Origin: Kordia algicida | GTDB taxonomy: Bacteria; Bacteroidota; Bacteroidia; Flavobacteriales; Flavobacteriaceae | Length of the DNA: 64,000 bases | Assembly (NCBI RefSeq): GCF_051013375.1 | Contig: NZ_CP142125.1 | Strand: one strand, 5' to 3' | Shown here: positions 44,188 through 54,474 of the stretch, piece after piece | Numbering within the stretch: the first letter of the stretch is position 1 | Layout of the letters: each line of letters begins with the position of its first letter | The notes under the pieces: model-generated | The model's input: only the letters and a program-made list of their open reading frames with translations | What the model was told of the DNA's origin: nothing | The model's database searches: none | Made by a program: the position numbers and the translations under genes

Positions 44188-47100
44188 TTATTGAATGACT
44201 AGCTTTTTACTAATTTTTCCTTTTTCAGAATAGATACTTATTACGTAAATACCACTTGCTTGGTTGTCAATAGGAATTCGAATAATGTTTTCGTCAATTC
44301 CTTCTTTGATAGAAATTATCTTTTGTCCAAGAATGGTGTGTAAATCAATTAGTTCTAGTTTGAAGTTGGTATTGTTTGTAATTACCAATTCTTCCGTTTC
44401 TGTATCGGTGTACATGGTAATTCCACTTTCTAGAATTTCATTGTTAACACTTAGTGCATTTTCTGGTTTGAAAACCAACGAATATTTATCATCAGTAGCT
44501 CCTACAGGAATTGACACTTGAAAATCGCTTGCACGCAAATCGTGTGTTATGCCAGTGTAGTTATCTTTTATATAGATTCCAACAGTGTTGTCTATATTTT
44601 CTAATGCATCTAATGTTATTGTTCCGCCACCTACTGTCTCAGTAACTAAACCAATTGCCACTTCTCTATCTATATTAAAATCTGGCAATGCCTGAATTAC
44701 GAATTTTTGATTTTCTAATGACCAATACATGTCATTTGCAGTAACTCCGATAGATTCTCCATCGTAACCTAAATCAATTCCGTCAGTAGAATTTTCGTCA
44801 AATCCTAATAGTAATTGTCTACGGAAACCTTCTGGATTGATGTAACCTAAGCGAATTTTTTGTCTGGTATCTACAGGCACACCATCTTCGTCGTATTCAA
44901 TATCGTCGTCATCGTCAGAAGAAGTATCATCATCACTTTCGATATTTTCAGCAGCAGTATTTGTTGCATTTTCTGAGTTTTCAAACATGCCAGGATTTAA
45001 TGTGTCATCAACACCATCTCTTACAAAAACTGATGTTGGAGACGATCCGTATTCACGAATTAAACCAGCAGAGTTTCCACGTTGTCCGTTGTTGAACTCA
45101 ACCGTTGCGGTAAGTCCATTTCCTGCATTGTTATCACCTTGCACAAAGAAACCTTGTCCAACAGGAATGAATCGTCCAGGAGTTTTTGTTCCTGAATCTG
45201 TTTGATTTACCGTTGGGTGCGACATTGCTGGTGTTCCTCCTAAGGTAGTATATGTAGCATATCCTCCTTGGTATGCTAAAAGAACATGCGTTCCTCCGCC
45301 CCAATGTTCCCAGAAATATAATGTTCCTGAAGTAGCATCATTAGCCAAGTTATCAGCAATGAATTGATTGGCATCTAAGACAGAAGGATATGGATTTCCA
45401 ACTAAATACAAGTTTGTGTCACCTAAAGGACTTACTGTTATTGTACCATTGTTAGGTTTTCCTCTAAAGACATAGTTTTGTTCTTCTAGTTCATCACTTG
45501 TATTAGAAACACCTTTCATGGTAAATCCTTCTCCTACAGAAATGCTTCCTGCGTTTCCTGTATATAACCATGCATCGTAATCTTCATCGCCACCATTGAT
45601 AAATTTGTATATCCATCGTGAACTGATTGTGAATGGAGATGTTGATCCATCTGCGTTTGCTGGCACTGTCCAAGCAATAGGTCCTGGTGCACTTACATTA
45701 GTACCATCAAGGAAAACATCTTCCAATGCAAAACTTTGATTGTTTGCTGTTGTATTAATAGCTCCTACTGGCGAAGACCAATAATTGTATGTAAAGTTAT
45801 TTGCTGTACCTTGTTGATCTTTTTCAATGTAACCAGAACTTGTAGTTGCTAAATCACTTCGTACAGTTTGTCTAAATTGACTTTCTCCGTTTAAATCAAT
45901 GATTCCGTTGAGTTCTGTATACCAAGTGTTGATTAATTCAAAACCTGTTCCTCGTGTAGCTGCAAACGGAGATGTATTGGTTACTACAGGATTTGTCCCT
46001 GTTACTGTAAGTGTTGCTCCGGCATCTACCGTTAATCCTAAGGTAGAGTAATTTGCATTGACCGTTACATCATTTTTTATTTGAACTATAGACCAATTGA
46101 TACTTGCTGCAGAAGGAATATCCCATACATTACCAAATTCCCAAGTAGCATCGTCTCCCCAATTTCCATCAGCAATACTTGTGTATGGCATTGGAGCAGT
46201 TTGAGGTTCTACCGCATTGATGTTTTTCATAAATAACGTATTGTCATTTCCTGTTACATCTTCAATTCGATTTCCTTTTATGGAAGACATGTCATAATAA
46301 GCTACTAATGAAGACCAAGGCACGTTGTTACCAGTAGTAAAGTCTTCTATATCTTTAGGAATTACAGAACCCATTACATTAGCGCCGTTTTGTTCAATTT
46401 CTTGGTGCACCATTTCACGCAATTGATCTAATGTTAGAGCAACATTAAAAACTCTTACCTCATCAATGGAGCCTCTAAAGAAGTTCACATTTGACTCTGT
46501 TCCCATTCTAAACGGGTTGGTATTTGAGGCTAGCGGATCAATTCCTCCTCCACCTGCGCCACGTCCGTTTAAGTAGAAGTTGGCCCTACCTGAGGCTGTG
46601 TCTACTATGATGGCAAAATGAACCCAATCTCTAATTGTTGAGCTACCTGTTTGCCCTACAGCTCCTGTTTGTCCTTCTTGAAACCCTAATAATCCTGAAT
46701 TTAGAAAGAATTTGTATTGTCCCGTAACACCAAGTATTCTACGGTCAGCAATTGTGGAAGACTGTCCCGGATTTCTAATCCATCCCATCACGGTATAATC
46801 AGTTAACCCTCTGGTTACTGGCGATCTATCTTCTACATAATCGTCTATACCATCAAAAAATAGCGAATTATTTCCTGTAATAACTTCTGGCTCTGCAAGT
46901 GTAAAATATTGTCCGTCACTTAGGTTTACTCCTGTAAAAGTAATTATTCCACCAACGTTTGTTCCTTCATAGTTTTCATAATCAGAAAAACTATCATTGG
47001 TTGCTATGTATAATTCTAAATCGTCTAGGTTTGCGACACCACTACCACTCATGTCAAATCGTAATTCAACAGTTCCTACTTCAGCTGTCGTTTCATGAGC

Positions 47101-48675
47101 ATGCCAAACTTTGTTTAGTATTCCCATCGTACGAGCAGGCAATGTTGTTGTCTGAATTGTTTCGGCAAGTCCGTTGCTTCCAACCATTAGGAAACTTCTA
47201 TCGGTAGCAATACTTCCGCTTTCAACCTCCATTGTTAATATGTCTATAACATCAACATTAACACTATTTGATTGTGTTTGTAATAATCCTGAGTTATCAT
47301 CTCTACCTACTCCAAATACGTTGAATCCGTATCCTGCATTCGAAGAACCATTCCAAATGATAGTTCCGTTTGAGTCTAGGTAATTTTTACTTGTACCAGC
47401 GTATCCTGTTGGTGATGTTGATACGGTTGCAGTGTCCCAAAAAGCTTCATTAGCTCCGAGTGTTATTCCATATTTTATGGCTAGGTATGATTCAACTCTT
47501 TCCAATTCGGCAGTTGTTAAATCTCTGTCATAAATGATAACTTCTGCGATATCTCCATTGAACCGAAAGCTTGAACCTGTGTTTCCACTTGATCGTCTAG
47601 CGCCAATAAGTACATCTGCAGCAACAGTTCCGTTAGAAATACCTTCATTGGTCGCGGCAACATCTACTACTCCGTTCATGTATGGTGTTAGTCTTGTAAA
47701 ACTATTTCCTGTGTTTGCAACAACTCCACTTGTAATTTTTGGTTCATCACGAATGTGTAGTGTTCCAAAACGAACTGAGGTTGTAGGGTCACCTGTAGCT
47801 CTTCCTAGCGTGTGATGTAATGCTCTGTCGGTAAAGCCAGACCAGACTTGATAGTTTCGGTCAAATTCATCTGCTTTACTTACAACAGTACCAAAAGACG
47901 AGGCGTTTATAACAGTAATGACGGTCATTTCATCCGTAAGCGGTTGTATGTCTAGCTCAGGCTGATTTCCAACATTTAAAAATTGTGTCCCCGTAAATCG
48001 TAATGTAGGATTAAAGTTGAGTCCGTTTGTAATGAACTGTGCATCGGAAGTTCCTTGTGAAGCGGCACTGAATTGATTTGGTGATTGATCTTCCCAAGCA
48101 TCTACGTCGGTTCCTGTTAGTGTAGTTCCGGCATCTGCCCGCATCCAAAGTTGTAGGTTTGAAATAACGTTTCCAGGATACGGCAATGCTTCTATTTCTA
48201 CGGTATAATCTTCAACTTCTCCAAATATAAATTGTCTACAAGCATCTCCAACACCAGGAGAAAACTGGTATTCAAGCATTACTCTCATTCGTGTGGTTCC
48301 TGTAAGTGCCGTTACTGGGACAGTAAACGATCCTGAAAAAGAAGCTACGAAATCTTGTGTAAAGTTTACTACAAGTTCTCCGGCATCATCAAAGTCACCA
48401 TCTTGATTGTAATCAATCCAAACGGCAGCTCCTTGGTCGTCTGTAGAATTTTTTATTATAGTTACAGGGTAGTTTAATGTTCTTTTGATCGTTGTAAAAG
48501 TTGTGGCAGTAAAGTCACTATATCCAAGTGTTGTTGGTGGATTATTGATATCAGTGCCTACTTGAAAGCTATCCACAAAGTCCAAGGAAGGGTCATTTCC
48601 TGCAGGAATACAATATTGGGCACTAGCAGAAGCAAAGAATAGCAATAAAGCTAAAAGTGAGTAGGTTTTTTTCAT
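44188..48675 (-). CDS. Large T9SS-secreted surface protein, GEVED and LamG domains
   Basis: 1495 residues. Signal peptide ASAQ (residue 19), then an N-terminal GEVED domain with the eponymous FGEVEDYTVEI (about residue 166). A LamG/concanavalin-like jellyroll follows (about 190-400, DQSPNQFSA, YDRDLTTAELERVESYLAIKYG), then a second LamG-like fold (about 600-750, LFFDGIDDYVEDRSP, then RGSIDEVRVFNVALTLDQLREM), a long repeat-poor region with acidic low-complexity (DDDTSSDDDDDIEYDEDG, about 1250), and a C-terminal sorting domain of type A (GIYVISIYSEKGKISKKLVIQ). T9SS exports it to the surface, and the lectin folds suggest glycan or cell attachment. It is transcribed alone. Confidence 0.88.
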   Translation of the reverse strand: MKKTYSLLALLLFFASASAQYCIPAGNDPSLDFVDSFQVGTDINNPPTTLGYSDFTATTFTTIKRTLNYPVTIIKNSTDDQGAAVWIDYNQDGDFDDAGELVVNFTQDFVASFSGSFTVPVTALTGTTRMRVMLEYQFSPGVGDACRQFIFGEVEDYTVEIEALPYPGNVISNLQLWMRADAGTTLTGTDVDAWEDQSPNQFSAASQGTSDAQFITNGLNFNPTLRFTGTQFLNVGNQPELDIQPLTDEMTVITVINASSFGTVVSKADEFDRNYQVWSGFTDRALHHTLGRATGDPTTSVRFGTLHIRDEPKITSGVVANTGNSFTRLTPYMNGVVDVAATNEGISNGTVAADVLIGARRSSGNTGSSFRFNGDIAEVIIYDRDLTTAELERVESYLAIKYGITLGANEAFWDTATVSTSPTGYAGTSKNYLDSNGTIIWNGSSNAGYGFNVFGVGRDDNSGLLQTQSNSVNVDVIDILTMEVESGSIATDRSFLMVGSNGLAETIQTTTLPARTMGILNKVWHAHETTAEVGTVELRFDMSGSGVANLDDLELYIATNDSFSDYENYEGTNVGGIITFTGVNLSDGQYFTLAEPEVITGNNSLFFDGIDDYVEDRSPVTRGLTDYTVMGWIRNPGQSSTIADRRILGVTGQYKFFLNSGLLGFQEGQTGAVGQTGSSTIRDWVHFAIIVDTASGRANFYLNGRGAGGGGIDPLASNTNPFRMGTESNVNFFRGSIDEVRVFNVALTLDQLREMVHQEIEQNGANVMGSVIPKDIEDFTTGNNVPWSSLVAYYDMSSIKGNRIEDVTGNDNTLFMKNINAVEPQTAPMPYTSIADGNWGDDATWEFGNVWDIPSAASINWSIVQIKNDVTVNANYSTLGLTVDAGATLTVTGTNPVVTNTSPFAATRGTGFELINTWYTELNGIIDLNGESQFRQTVRSDLATTSSGYIEKDQQGTANNFTYNYWSSPVGAINTTANNQSFALEDVFLDGTNVSAPGPIAWTVPANADGSTSPFTISSRWIYKFINGGDEDYDAWLYTGNAGSISVGEGFTMKGVSNTSDELEEQNYVFRGKPNNGTITVSPLGDTNLYLVGNPYPSVLDANQFIADNLANDATSGTLYFWEHWGGGTHVLLAYQGGYATYTTLGGTPAMSHPTVNQTDSGTKTPGRFIPVGQGFFVQGDNNAGNGLTATVEFNNGQRGNSAGLIREYGSSPTSVFVRDGVDDTLNPGMFENSENATNTAAENIESDDDTSSDDDDDIEYDEDGVPVDTRQKIRLGYINPEGFRRQLLLGFDENSTDGIDLGYDGESIGVTANDMYWSLENQKFVIQALPDFNIDREVAIGLVTETVGGGTITLDALENIDNTVGIYIKDNYTGITHDLRASDFQVSIPVGATDDKYSLVFKPENALSVNNEILESGITMYTDTETEELVITNNTNFKLELIDLHTILGQKIISIKEGIDENIIRIPIDNQASGIYVISIYSEKGKISKKLVIQ

Positions 48676-48831
48676 ATGTTAGGTATTTTAAGGCAAGGTA
48701 AATTTACTTCATTTATTATTTTTTTGGTAGTTTTTTATTATTAGAACTATGAATTTAGATGAAAACTATGAATTTGTCGTTATAATTATCAATTAATTTC
48801 GATGAGTTGCAATTTTAACAATGTTTTTCTG

Positions 48832-51252
48832 CTAAAAATTATAGTTTAATCCTAAAATGAGATTTCTACCAGGAGCAGTAATTCCAGAAGAATAGACTCT
48901 GTATCGCTTATCGGTGATATTTTCAAGTGATGCTGTTAGGTTGATTTTTTCTGTAATTTCAAAGTTTGATTTTGCACTTACAATGAGCCATGAAGGTGCG
49001 TACGGATTTCCATTTTCATCTACCGCATAGAGATATGCTTTGCTTCTTTCTGAAGGTGCCAAATTATTGTAGCTTATTGAACTATTGAAATTGGTAAAGA
49101 TGTCAAATTTTAAACGATCATTTTTATAGATAAAGTGTACATTTCCGAAAATAGGCGACACATGTCTCAACGGAACTTTAGTGCCATCTGCTTGTTCTTC
49201 TTCTCCACGAGGAATGGTCAAATCTGCTGTTATTTTTGTTCTTTTGTCAAATTTTGCTGCAAATCCAAATTCGAAACCATAGGTAAATACTTTTGAAGCA
49301 TTTTGAATGGCTTGCACATTACTCAATTCGCCATTATAAACTATTTCAGTTTCTCCGTTGAGATTGAAATCTTTTCGAATGAGCGCATCATCCAACAATG
49401 TATAAAAAGCTGTAAAGTTAAGATCAAAGCTACTTCCTATACGTTTTTGCACTCCAAATTCGGCACTGTAAGCATGCTCAGGAGCTAGGTTTGGATTTGG
49501 CACAACTACCGAACCTGGTTCAGAATCAAATACTTTCCCAATGTCGTCTATGTTCGGTGCTCGGAAAGCAGTTCCGATGTTTGCTGTAATTTGCCATTTA
49601 TTGGGCAACCAGCTAAATCCGATACTTCCTGTAAAAGCACCTGTGTTTGTAGTTGCTTCTGTGAATGGAAATGGAAAGAAAGTAGTGTCAAAGTCTGTAT
49701 CAATGAGAATGTGATTGTAACGCAATCCTGATTGTAGTGTAAACTTCGGATTCATTTTGTATTCTAAGCTTGCGTATGCCGCCATAGATTGCCATGTAGC
49801 TCCATCTGGATAACGCGAAGGAGCATCTGTAATTTCTTCTGTTTCAATGTTTCTGTCGTAACCGTCTGAGTGAACTTTGTTGTACACATATTCCAATCCG
49901 TAAAAGGTTTTTATTTTTGGATTGAATCTTTTTTCGAAGTCTAAACTTGAGGAAATAGCATCTACTTTTTCTTCGGTTACATTTAGGATGACATCTTGAA
50001 AGTTACGATTGTTTCTACTTTCTTCAAAACGTTGGTATGCATTGGTAAATTTTACGTTATCGTAGTAGGTATTGTTTCCTTTTTTCTGCGTTTGAAAGTT
50101 CCCCATAAACCATCGTTGCGGTCCATAAAACCAGTCTCCGTAACGTAGTGCGTCATCTCTGTACTGTAATAAACGATCGTAACGTGGCACATTGGAAGTG
50201 GCAGAGTAATGCAATCCTAAGTCAAATTCCCAAATATCATCTGGCACTAATTTTATACGTTGCGCAAGGTTTATTTGACTGTATCCTGTAAATTTTTGTT
50301 TGAGTGGATTCCCGTTATTAATTACTGCATCTGTACCATTTATTCTAGCGACAAATTCTGGTCGTAAATAAACGTCATCGCCGTGTTTTCCCATGCGTAA
50401 ATCATCAAAATCACTGTAGGTTACACTAGTTAAAAATCCCCATTTTTTAAGTCCGATGTTAAAATCAACATGTCCTGTTTTTTCTCGGTTGGCAGATGCG
50501 TAACGTGCGCTTGCACTTCCTGAGATTACCGTTTTTTCATTCCACGAAAGTGTTGGTTTTTTTGTATAAAAATTCATTACCCCACCAACAGCGTCACTAC
50601 CATATATGACCGAGCCTGGACCTAAAATCACTTCTGTGTTGTTGATATTGAAAGGATCAATTGAGATTACATTTTGAACGTTTCCGCCTCTAAAGATGGC
50701 ATTATTCATACGGACACCATCAACAGAGATTAAAAGCCTGTTTGTAGAGAATCCTCTAATCATGGGACTTCCACCTCCAAGCTGACTTTTCTGAACGAAT
50801 ATTTTACCACTTTTTTCTAGTAAGTCGGCAGCCGTTTGTGGCGAAGAAAATGCAATTTCTTTGCTGTCAATGCTTACAATTTTTTTGGGAACATCATTTT
50901 TATCTTGTTGCCATTTTGATACCGAAATTACGATTTTAGATAGTTCTGCAGAGCTTTTTACGAGATAAACAATATTTTTGTCTTGAAGGATTTCAGCTTT
51001 TGTAAGCGTTACAGGCAAATAGGAGATATGACGAAATGTTATTTTTTCGTCGTTTGAAAATATGGAGATATCTATTTTCCCTCTTGCATTGGTAATTCCT
51101 CCTTTAGATTGGTCTGCATTGTACACATTAACGTTAGAAATGTTTCTATCATTAACGATATCTTTTACTTGAATTTCCTGACCATAAAGAGCTGTAGAAA
51201 AAATAAAAGAAATTATCGCGGCAATACCTTTTATTTTATTTGAATACTTCAT
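48832..51252 (-). CDS. TonB-dependent receptor, heme/hemoglobin type
   Basis: 806 residues from Met at 51252, chosen because it starts the signal peptide (MKYSNKIKGIAAIISFIFSTALYGQ); a longer frame begins at 51333. A CarboxypepD_reg-like region (about 25-105) precedes a plug with PMIRGFSTNRLLISVDGVRMNNAIFRGGN and SDAVGGVMNFYTKKP. The barrel ends GRNLILGLNYNF. The plug style (PMIRGF, NAIFRGGN) is that of heme and hemoglobin receptors, but no heme ligand could be proven. The start overlaps the recO stop by 17 bases, an unusual coupling that suggests shared transcription. A 150-base A+T-rich gap separates it from the GEVED gene. Confidence 0.88.
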   Translation of the reverse strand: MKYSNKIKGIAAIISFIFSTALYGQEIQVKDIVNDRNISNVNVYNADQSKGGITNARGKIDISIFSNDEKITFRHISYLPVTLTKAEILQDKNIVYLVKSSAELSKIVISVSKWQQDKNDVPKKIVSIDSKEIAFSSPQTAADLLEKSGKIFVQKSQLGGGSPMIRGFSTNRLLISVDGVRMNNAIFRGGNVQNVISIDPFNINNTEVILGPGSVIYGSDAVGGVMNFYTKKPTLSWNEKTVISGSASARYASANREKTGHVDFNIGLKKWGFLTSVTYSDFDDLRMGKHGDDVYLRPEFVARINGTDAVINNGNPLKQKFTGYSQINLAQRIKLVPDDIWEFDLGLHYSATSNVPRYDRLLQYRDDALRYGDWFYGPQRWFMGNFQTQKKGNNTYYDNVKFTNAYQRFEESRNNRNFQDVILNVTEEKVDAISSSLDFEKRFNPKIKTFYGLEYVYNKVHSDGYDRNIETEEITDAPSRYPDGATWQSMAAYASLEYKMNPKFTLQSGLRYNHILIDTDFDTTFFPFPFTEATTNTGAFTGSIGFSWLPNKWQITANIGTAFRAPNIDDIGKVFDSEPGSVVVPNPNLAPEHAYSAEFGVQKRIGSSFDLNFTAFYTLLDDALIRKDFNLNGETEIVYNGELSNVQAIQNASKVFTYGFEFGFAAKFDKRTKITADLTIPRGEEEQADGTKVPLRHVSPIFGNVHFIYKNDRLKFDIFTNFNSSISYNNLAPSERSKAYLYAVDENGNPYAPSWLIVSAKSNFEITEKINLTASLENITDKRYRVYSSGITAPGRNLILGLNYNF

Positions 51253-51955
51253 GTAACACTTCCATTGATTTTGGTTGCCTAAATCCTTGCAAATGTAATT
51301 TAAAATATTGAATGAATATTGCAAGAATCTCATTTCTTCTGTATGAAGACAACATTATGGTATTCTGCTCATCAAATTTTATGCCTAATAAGCGTTTAAA
51401 GTATGTTAAATTTTCACCCGTGATACATTGATTCATGGTGCTTTGATCGAAAAACTGACCTTCTTGTAAGTCAAAGTAATCTTTGTGAATGTCTTCCGTT
51501 TCTGGATAGAACCCAAAATACTTGGTAAGATTGGTTAAAAATACTAAGTGAAAATTGGCAATTTCATCATGAATGTCCAACCATTGTAGCGCATTTTCTA
51601 TAAATTCGAATAATGCATCGTTTTTTTCTTCTTCTTGAATGGAATAGTTAAGAATTTCTGATAGAAAGAGAACAATAGCACTTTTGGCAATTTGCGTGTG
51701 AATAGAAGTGTACGGATACACCGTTTTTACATCTTTGATATATTCTAAACTTCCTTTGTTTTTGTGACTCGCAACAATTTCAAGCTGCATTAATGGTTGA
51801 AAGTAAGCAATTTTGAGTTTGCCTTTTTTTGATTTGAGAATTCCTCTTAACAGGTAACTTTTTATACCATCGGAAGCTGTAAAACATTTTACAATAACAC
51901 CTGTATCACCATATTTTATGGTAGATATGACAATGGCTTTTGTTGTGACTATCAT
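51236..51955 (-). CDS. recO: DNA repair protein RecO
   Basis: 239 residues. It has an N-terminal OB-fold (MIVTTKAIVISTIKYGDTGVIVKCFTASDG, then SYLLRGI) and a helical C-terminal domain (LFLSEIL, LVFLTNLTKYFGFYPE). The Cys4 zinc site seen in some RecO proteins is absent, normal in Bacteroidota. RecO loads RecA onto SSB-coated DNA with RecR in the RecFOR pathway. It begins at the base after the porZ stop, and its end overlaps the TonB receptor start. Confidence 0.94.
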   Translation of the reverse strand: MIVTTKAIVISTIKYGDTGVIVKCFTASDGIKSYLLRGILKSKKGKLKIAYFQPLMQLEIVASHKNKGSLEYIKDVKTVYPYTSIHTQIAKSAIVLFLSEILNYSIQEEEKNDALFEFIENALQWLDIHDEIANFHLVFLTNLTKYFGFYPETEDIHKDYFDLQEGQFFDQSTMNQCITGENLTYFKRLLGIKFDEQNTIMLSSYRRNEILAIFIQYFKLHLQGFRQPKSMEVLHEVFK

Positions 51956-54262
51956 TTAGCGAACCACCATCACTTTGGTTACTTTGCTTTCTGAACCATC
52001 TTCACTAGCAATTAAGATGAGATATACTCCAGATGCTACTTTATGCCTCCCAAATGCTGTTAAATCCCACAACATAGTTCCGCCTTCCGAAGTTGCTTCA
52101 TGCACTAGGTTTCCTTCTATATCTGTGATTTTTACATTGGCATTGTCTGTTAGCCCCGAAATTGTTAGGTTTCCGCTGAATCCTGGTCGTACAGGATTTG
52201 GGTATGCATATACATTTTCTAGACTTTCTTTTGGTCCAGTTGCTGTTCCTTGAAAGGATAACAATCCTTTTGCTGTTGCAATGTATACACGTCCTGTTTC
52301 TGAGTCTATTTCAATATTGTTTACAGTATTTGTTGGTAATGGCGAATTGTCTTTTGTGAAATGAGCCAGTGTTTCTGTAGCATCAGACGACATGTAAAAT
52401 ACACCTGAAGCTGATGTGGCAATCCATTTGTTGTTAGATCCATCAACTTCAATATCGGTCACTGTTTGTTCAAATAGTAGTTCTTTGGGCACGCCATCTT
52501 CATCAACAATAATGATATCGTCTGTTTGCGGATCGCTGTCTTCAAAAATATTATCTGCTCCAAAATACACTCTGATTCCTCTGATTGTTCCAATCCATAA
52601 GTTTCCTGTAAGATCAACAGCCAAAGCTCTTACATCATTTGCTGGTAAATTGCCTTCAGTTTCTTCTCCTATACTTAAAAAGCGAGAACCAGAACTGCGC
52701 GTATCATCAAAGGCAATCAATCCGTGTGATTGTGTTGTAAAGAATTTGATGCCATTGTCGGTAATTTCTAATTTTGCCAACCCGTTTTCTCCATTTTGAG
52801 GGTCAGGAATGATTTCAGATACTGGAAATGAATCCCATTGTCCGCTACTGCGCAAAACTTTTAAACCATTTTCTACTTTAGAGTTTAACACCCAAAGATC
52901 ACCATTTTCGTCATATTTTGTTTCACCAATACGAATGTCTACATAATCTGGGTTTCCGTTGTTTAAGGTTTCTAAGCCACTGTTGGAGAGATTTAAGATT
53001 TCTACAGGTTCATTGTTTTCTATGCGTAACATCCCTGAGAAGAAAGAACTTAAATATACTTCACTTGTATTTGAAGGATTTACTGTAGCATGCACAACAC
53101 TTCTCGCGTCATATTCTGGCGTGTACGGAATGTTTACCCACGACATTTCTTGCAAGTGACTTACACCTCTACGATCTAACGGATACGGATTGTATCCTGC
53201 GTTGTAATCTCCATAAACAACCCATAATTCGTTTGGAATTGCCGTGATAGAAAAAGTATCATTTAGTAAAGGACCATCAGGTAATATTTGGTTTGCAGCA
53301 CTTGGCATAGGGAAGGTTGTTTGCAAAATTCCTTCTGTTTCTGTACCTAAGTATATGCTGTTTCCAAGCAACCAAGCTGAGTTGAACTCAATGTCTGGAT
53401 AGTCTTCTAATGCTTCAATTCCTACGACTTCATTTAAATCTGAATCGTATACATGTACTTCTCTATCATGTACTAAAACCATATGATTTTCATTAATTTT
53501 TAAATCTTCTAAAATGGTTGCGTATTGCGGAATTTGAAGTTGTGGAGTAAAGCTTGTTCCATTGTATTTGTAAATTCTTCTGTTATTGTTTACAACGTAT
53601 AAATCCTCTCCAAAAGCCGTAATTCCACGCCAATTGGAAGTAATAACACGTTGCCACTCTGAGAAATCAATTAAGTTATCATTATCAACTACGGCTCTAA
53701 ATACGCCAACATTGGTTGCTGCGTAAATAAATTCCCCAAAAATAGTGGTTTGTCTTACTTCTATCTGACTTCCGTCTGGTCCAATAAAATAAGTATCACC
53801 AAATTCTAAAGCATTGATGTCGTATAACGAAATTCCATAATCAGTTGATATATATATTATTCCATTGTATTCTAGAATATGGTTTAAATCTTTTTTGTTT
53901 GGTGGAATGGTTGGTTTTTCAACGATATCAACCACTTTTCGTATTTCTTCGGTTACAGCATCAAACACTTCAATAAGTCCGTTGTCATATCCTATTACAT
54001 ATTTTTGGGCAGATTCGCTGTAATACGCCGTGCTTATTTGTTCTCCCGCAAGTCCATCAACCGTTGAATATTTTTTTATTTCATTCGATTGTAAATCGTA
54101 CGTAAAGAAAGCATTTTCAGAAGCTCCATAAATTTTACCTGAACCTTGTGATATGTCTACAACATTATTGTATGAAAAATGACCTAGCCAAGAGTTATTA
54201 AAAGATTGTCCGTGTACCGAAATATAGCATAGTAATACTAGCAAATACAAACTTCTCCTCAT
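51956..54262 (-). CDS. porZ: T9SS sortase-complex protein PorZ
   Basis: 768 residues from Met at 54262 (MRRSLYLLVLLCYISVHGQ signal peptide); the frame also has an ATG at 54319. Two beta-propeller-like blocks of TolB/two-component-propeller repeats (YDLQSNEIKKYSTVDGLAGEQIS, LWIGTIRGIRVYFG, WIATSASGVFYMS) are followed by a C-terminal type A sorting domain (YAYPNPVRPGFSGNL ... GVYLILIASEDGSESKVTKVMVVR). PorZ is part of the PorU/PorV/PorQ/PorZ attachment complex that removes the sorting signal and attaches cargo at the cell surface. The gene is adjacent to recO, as in other members of the phylum. It would act on the GEVED/LamG protein, among others. Confidence 0.85.
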   Translation of the reverse strand: MRRSLYLLVLLCYISVHGQSFNNSWLGHFSYNNVVDISQGSGKIYGASENAFFTYDLQSNEIKKYSTVDGLAGEQISTAYYSESAQKYVIGYDNGLIEVFDAVTEEIRKVVDIVEKPTIPPNKKDLNHILEYNGIIYISTDYGISLYDINALEFGDTYFIGPDGSQIEVRQTTIFGEFIYAATNVGVFRAVVDNDNLIDFSEWQRVITSNWRGITAFGEDLYVVNNNRRIYKYNGTSFTPQLQIPQYATILEDLKINENHMVLVHDREVHVYDSDLNEVVGIEALEDYPDIEFNSAWLLGNSIYLGTETEGILQTTFPMPSAANQILPDGPLLNDTFSITAIPNELWVVYGDYNAGYNPYPLDRRGVSHLQEMSWVNIPYTPEYDARSVVHATVNPSNTSEVYLSSFFSGMLRIENNEPVEILNLSNSGLETLNNGNPDYVDIRIGETKYDENGDLWVLNSKVENGLKVLRSSGQWDSFPVSEIIPDPQNGENGLAKLEITDNGIKFFTTQSHGLIAFDDTRSSGSRFLSIGEETEGNLPANDVRALAVDLTGNLWIGTIRGIRVYFGADNIFEDSDPQTDDIIIVDEDGVPKELLFEQTVTDIEVDGSNNKWIATSASGVFYMSSDATETLAHFTKDNSPLPTNTVNNIEIDSETGRVYIATAKGLLSFQGTATGPKESLENVYAYPNPVRPGFSGNLTISGLTDNANVKITDIEGNLVHEATSEGGTMLWDLTAFGRHKVASGVYLILIASEDGSESKVTKVMVVR

Positions 54263-54416
54263 CTTTTTGTGTTTATTTATTATTCTGATTAGATGACACT
54301 TCGTATGTAAAAAAAGCAATTAATACTTCATAATACTATTCCATCTTTTAGAATATTTTATCAAATATATCTAATAATAACGTAAATGAATTGGTTATCA
54401 TATATTATTGTAACAA

Positions 54417-54452
54417 AAAAAAGCTTCCTGTATTAAAACAGAAAGCTTTTTG
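54417..54452 (-). terminator. Terminator of gdhA
   Basis: Stem AAAAGCTT-C-CTG / CAG-A-AAGCTTTT. The mismatch on the plus strand becomes a G-U pair on the minus strand, so this is the minus-strand (gdhA) terminator. It lies 23 bases after the stop. Confidence 0.8.
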
Positions 54453-54474
54453 TATGCGTATTAATTCTTATTAC

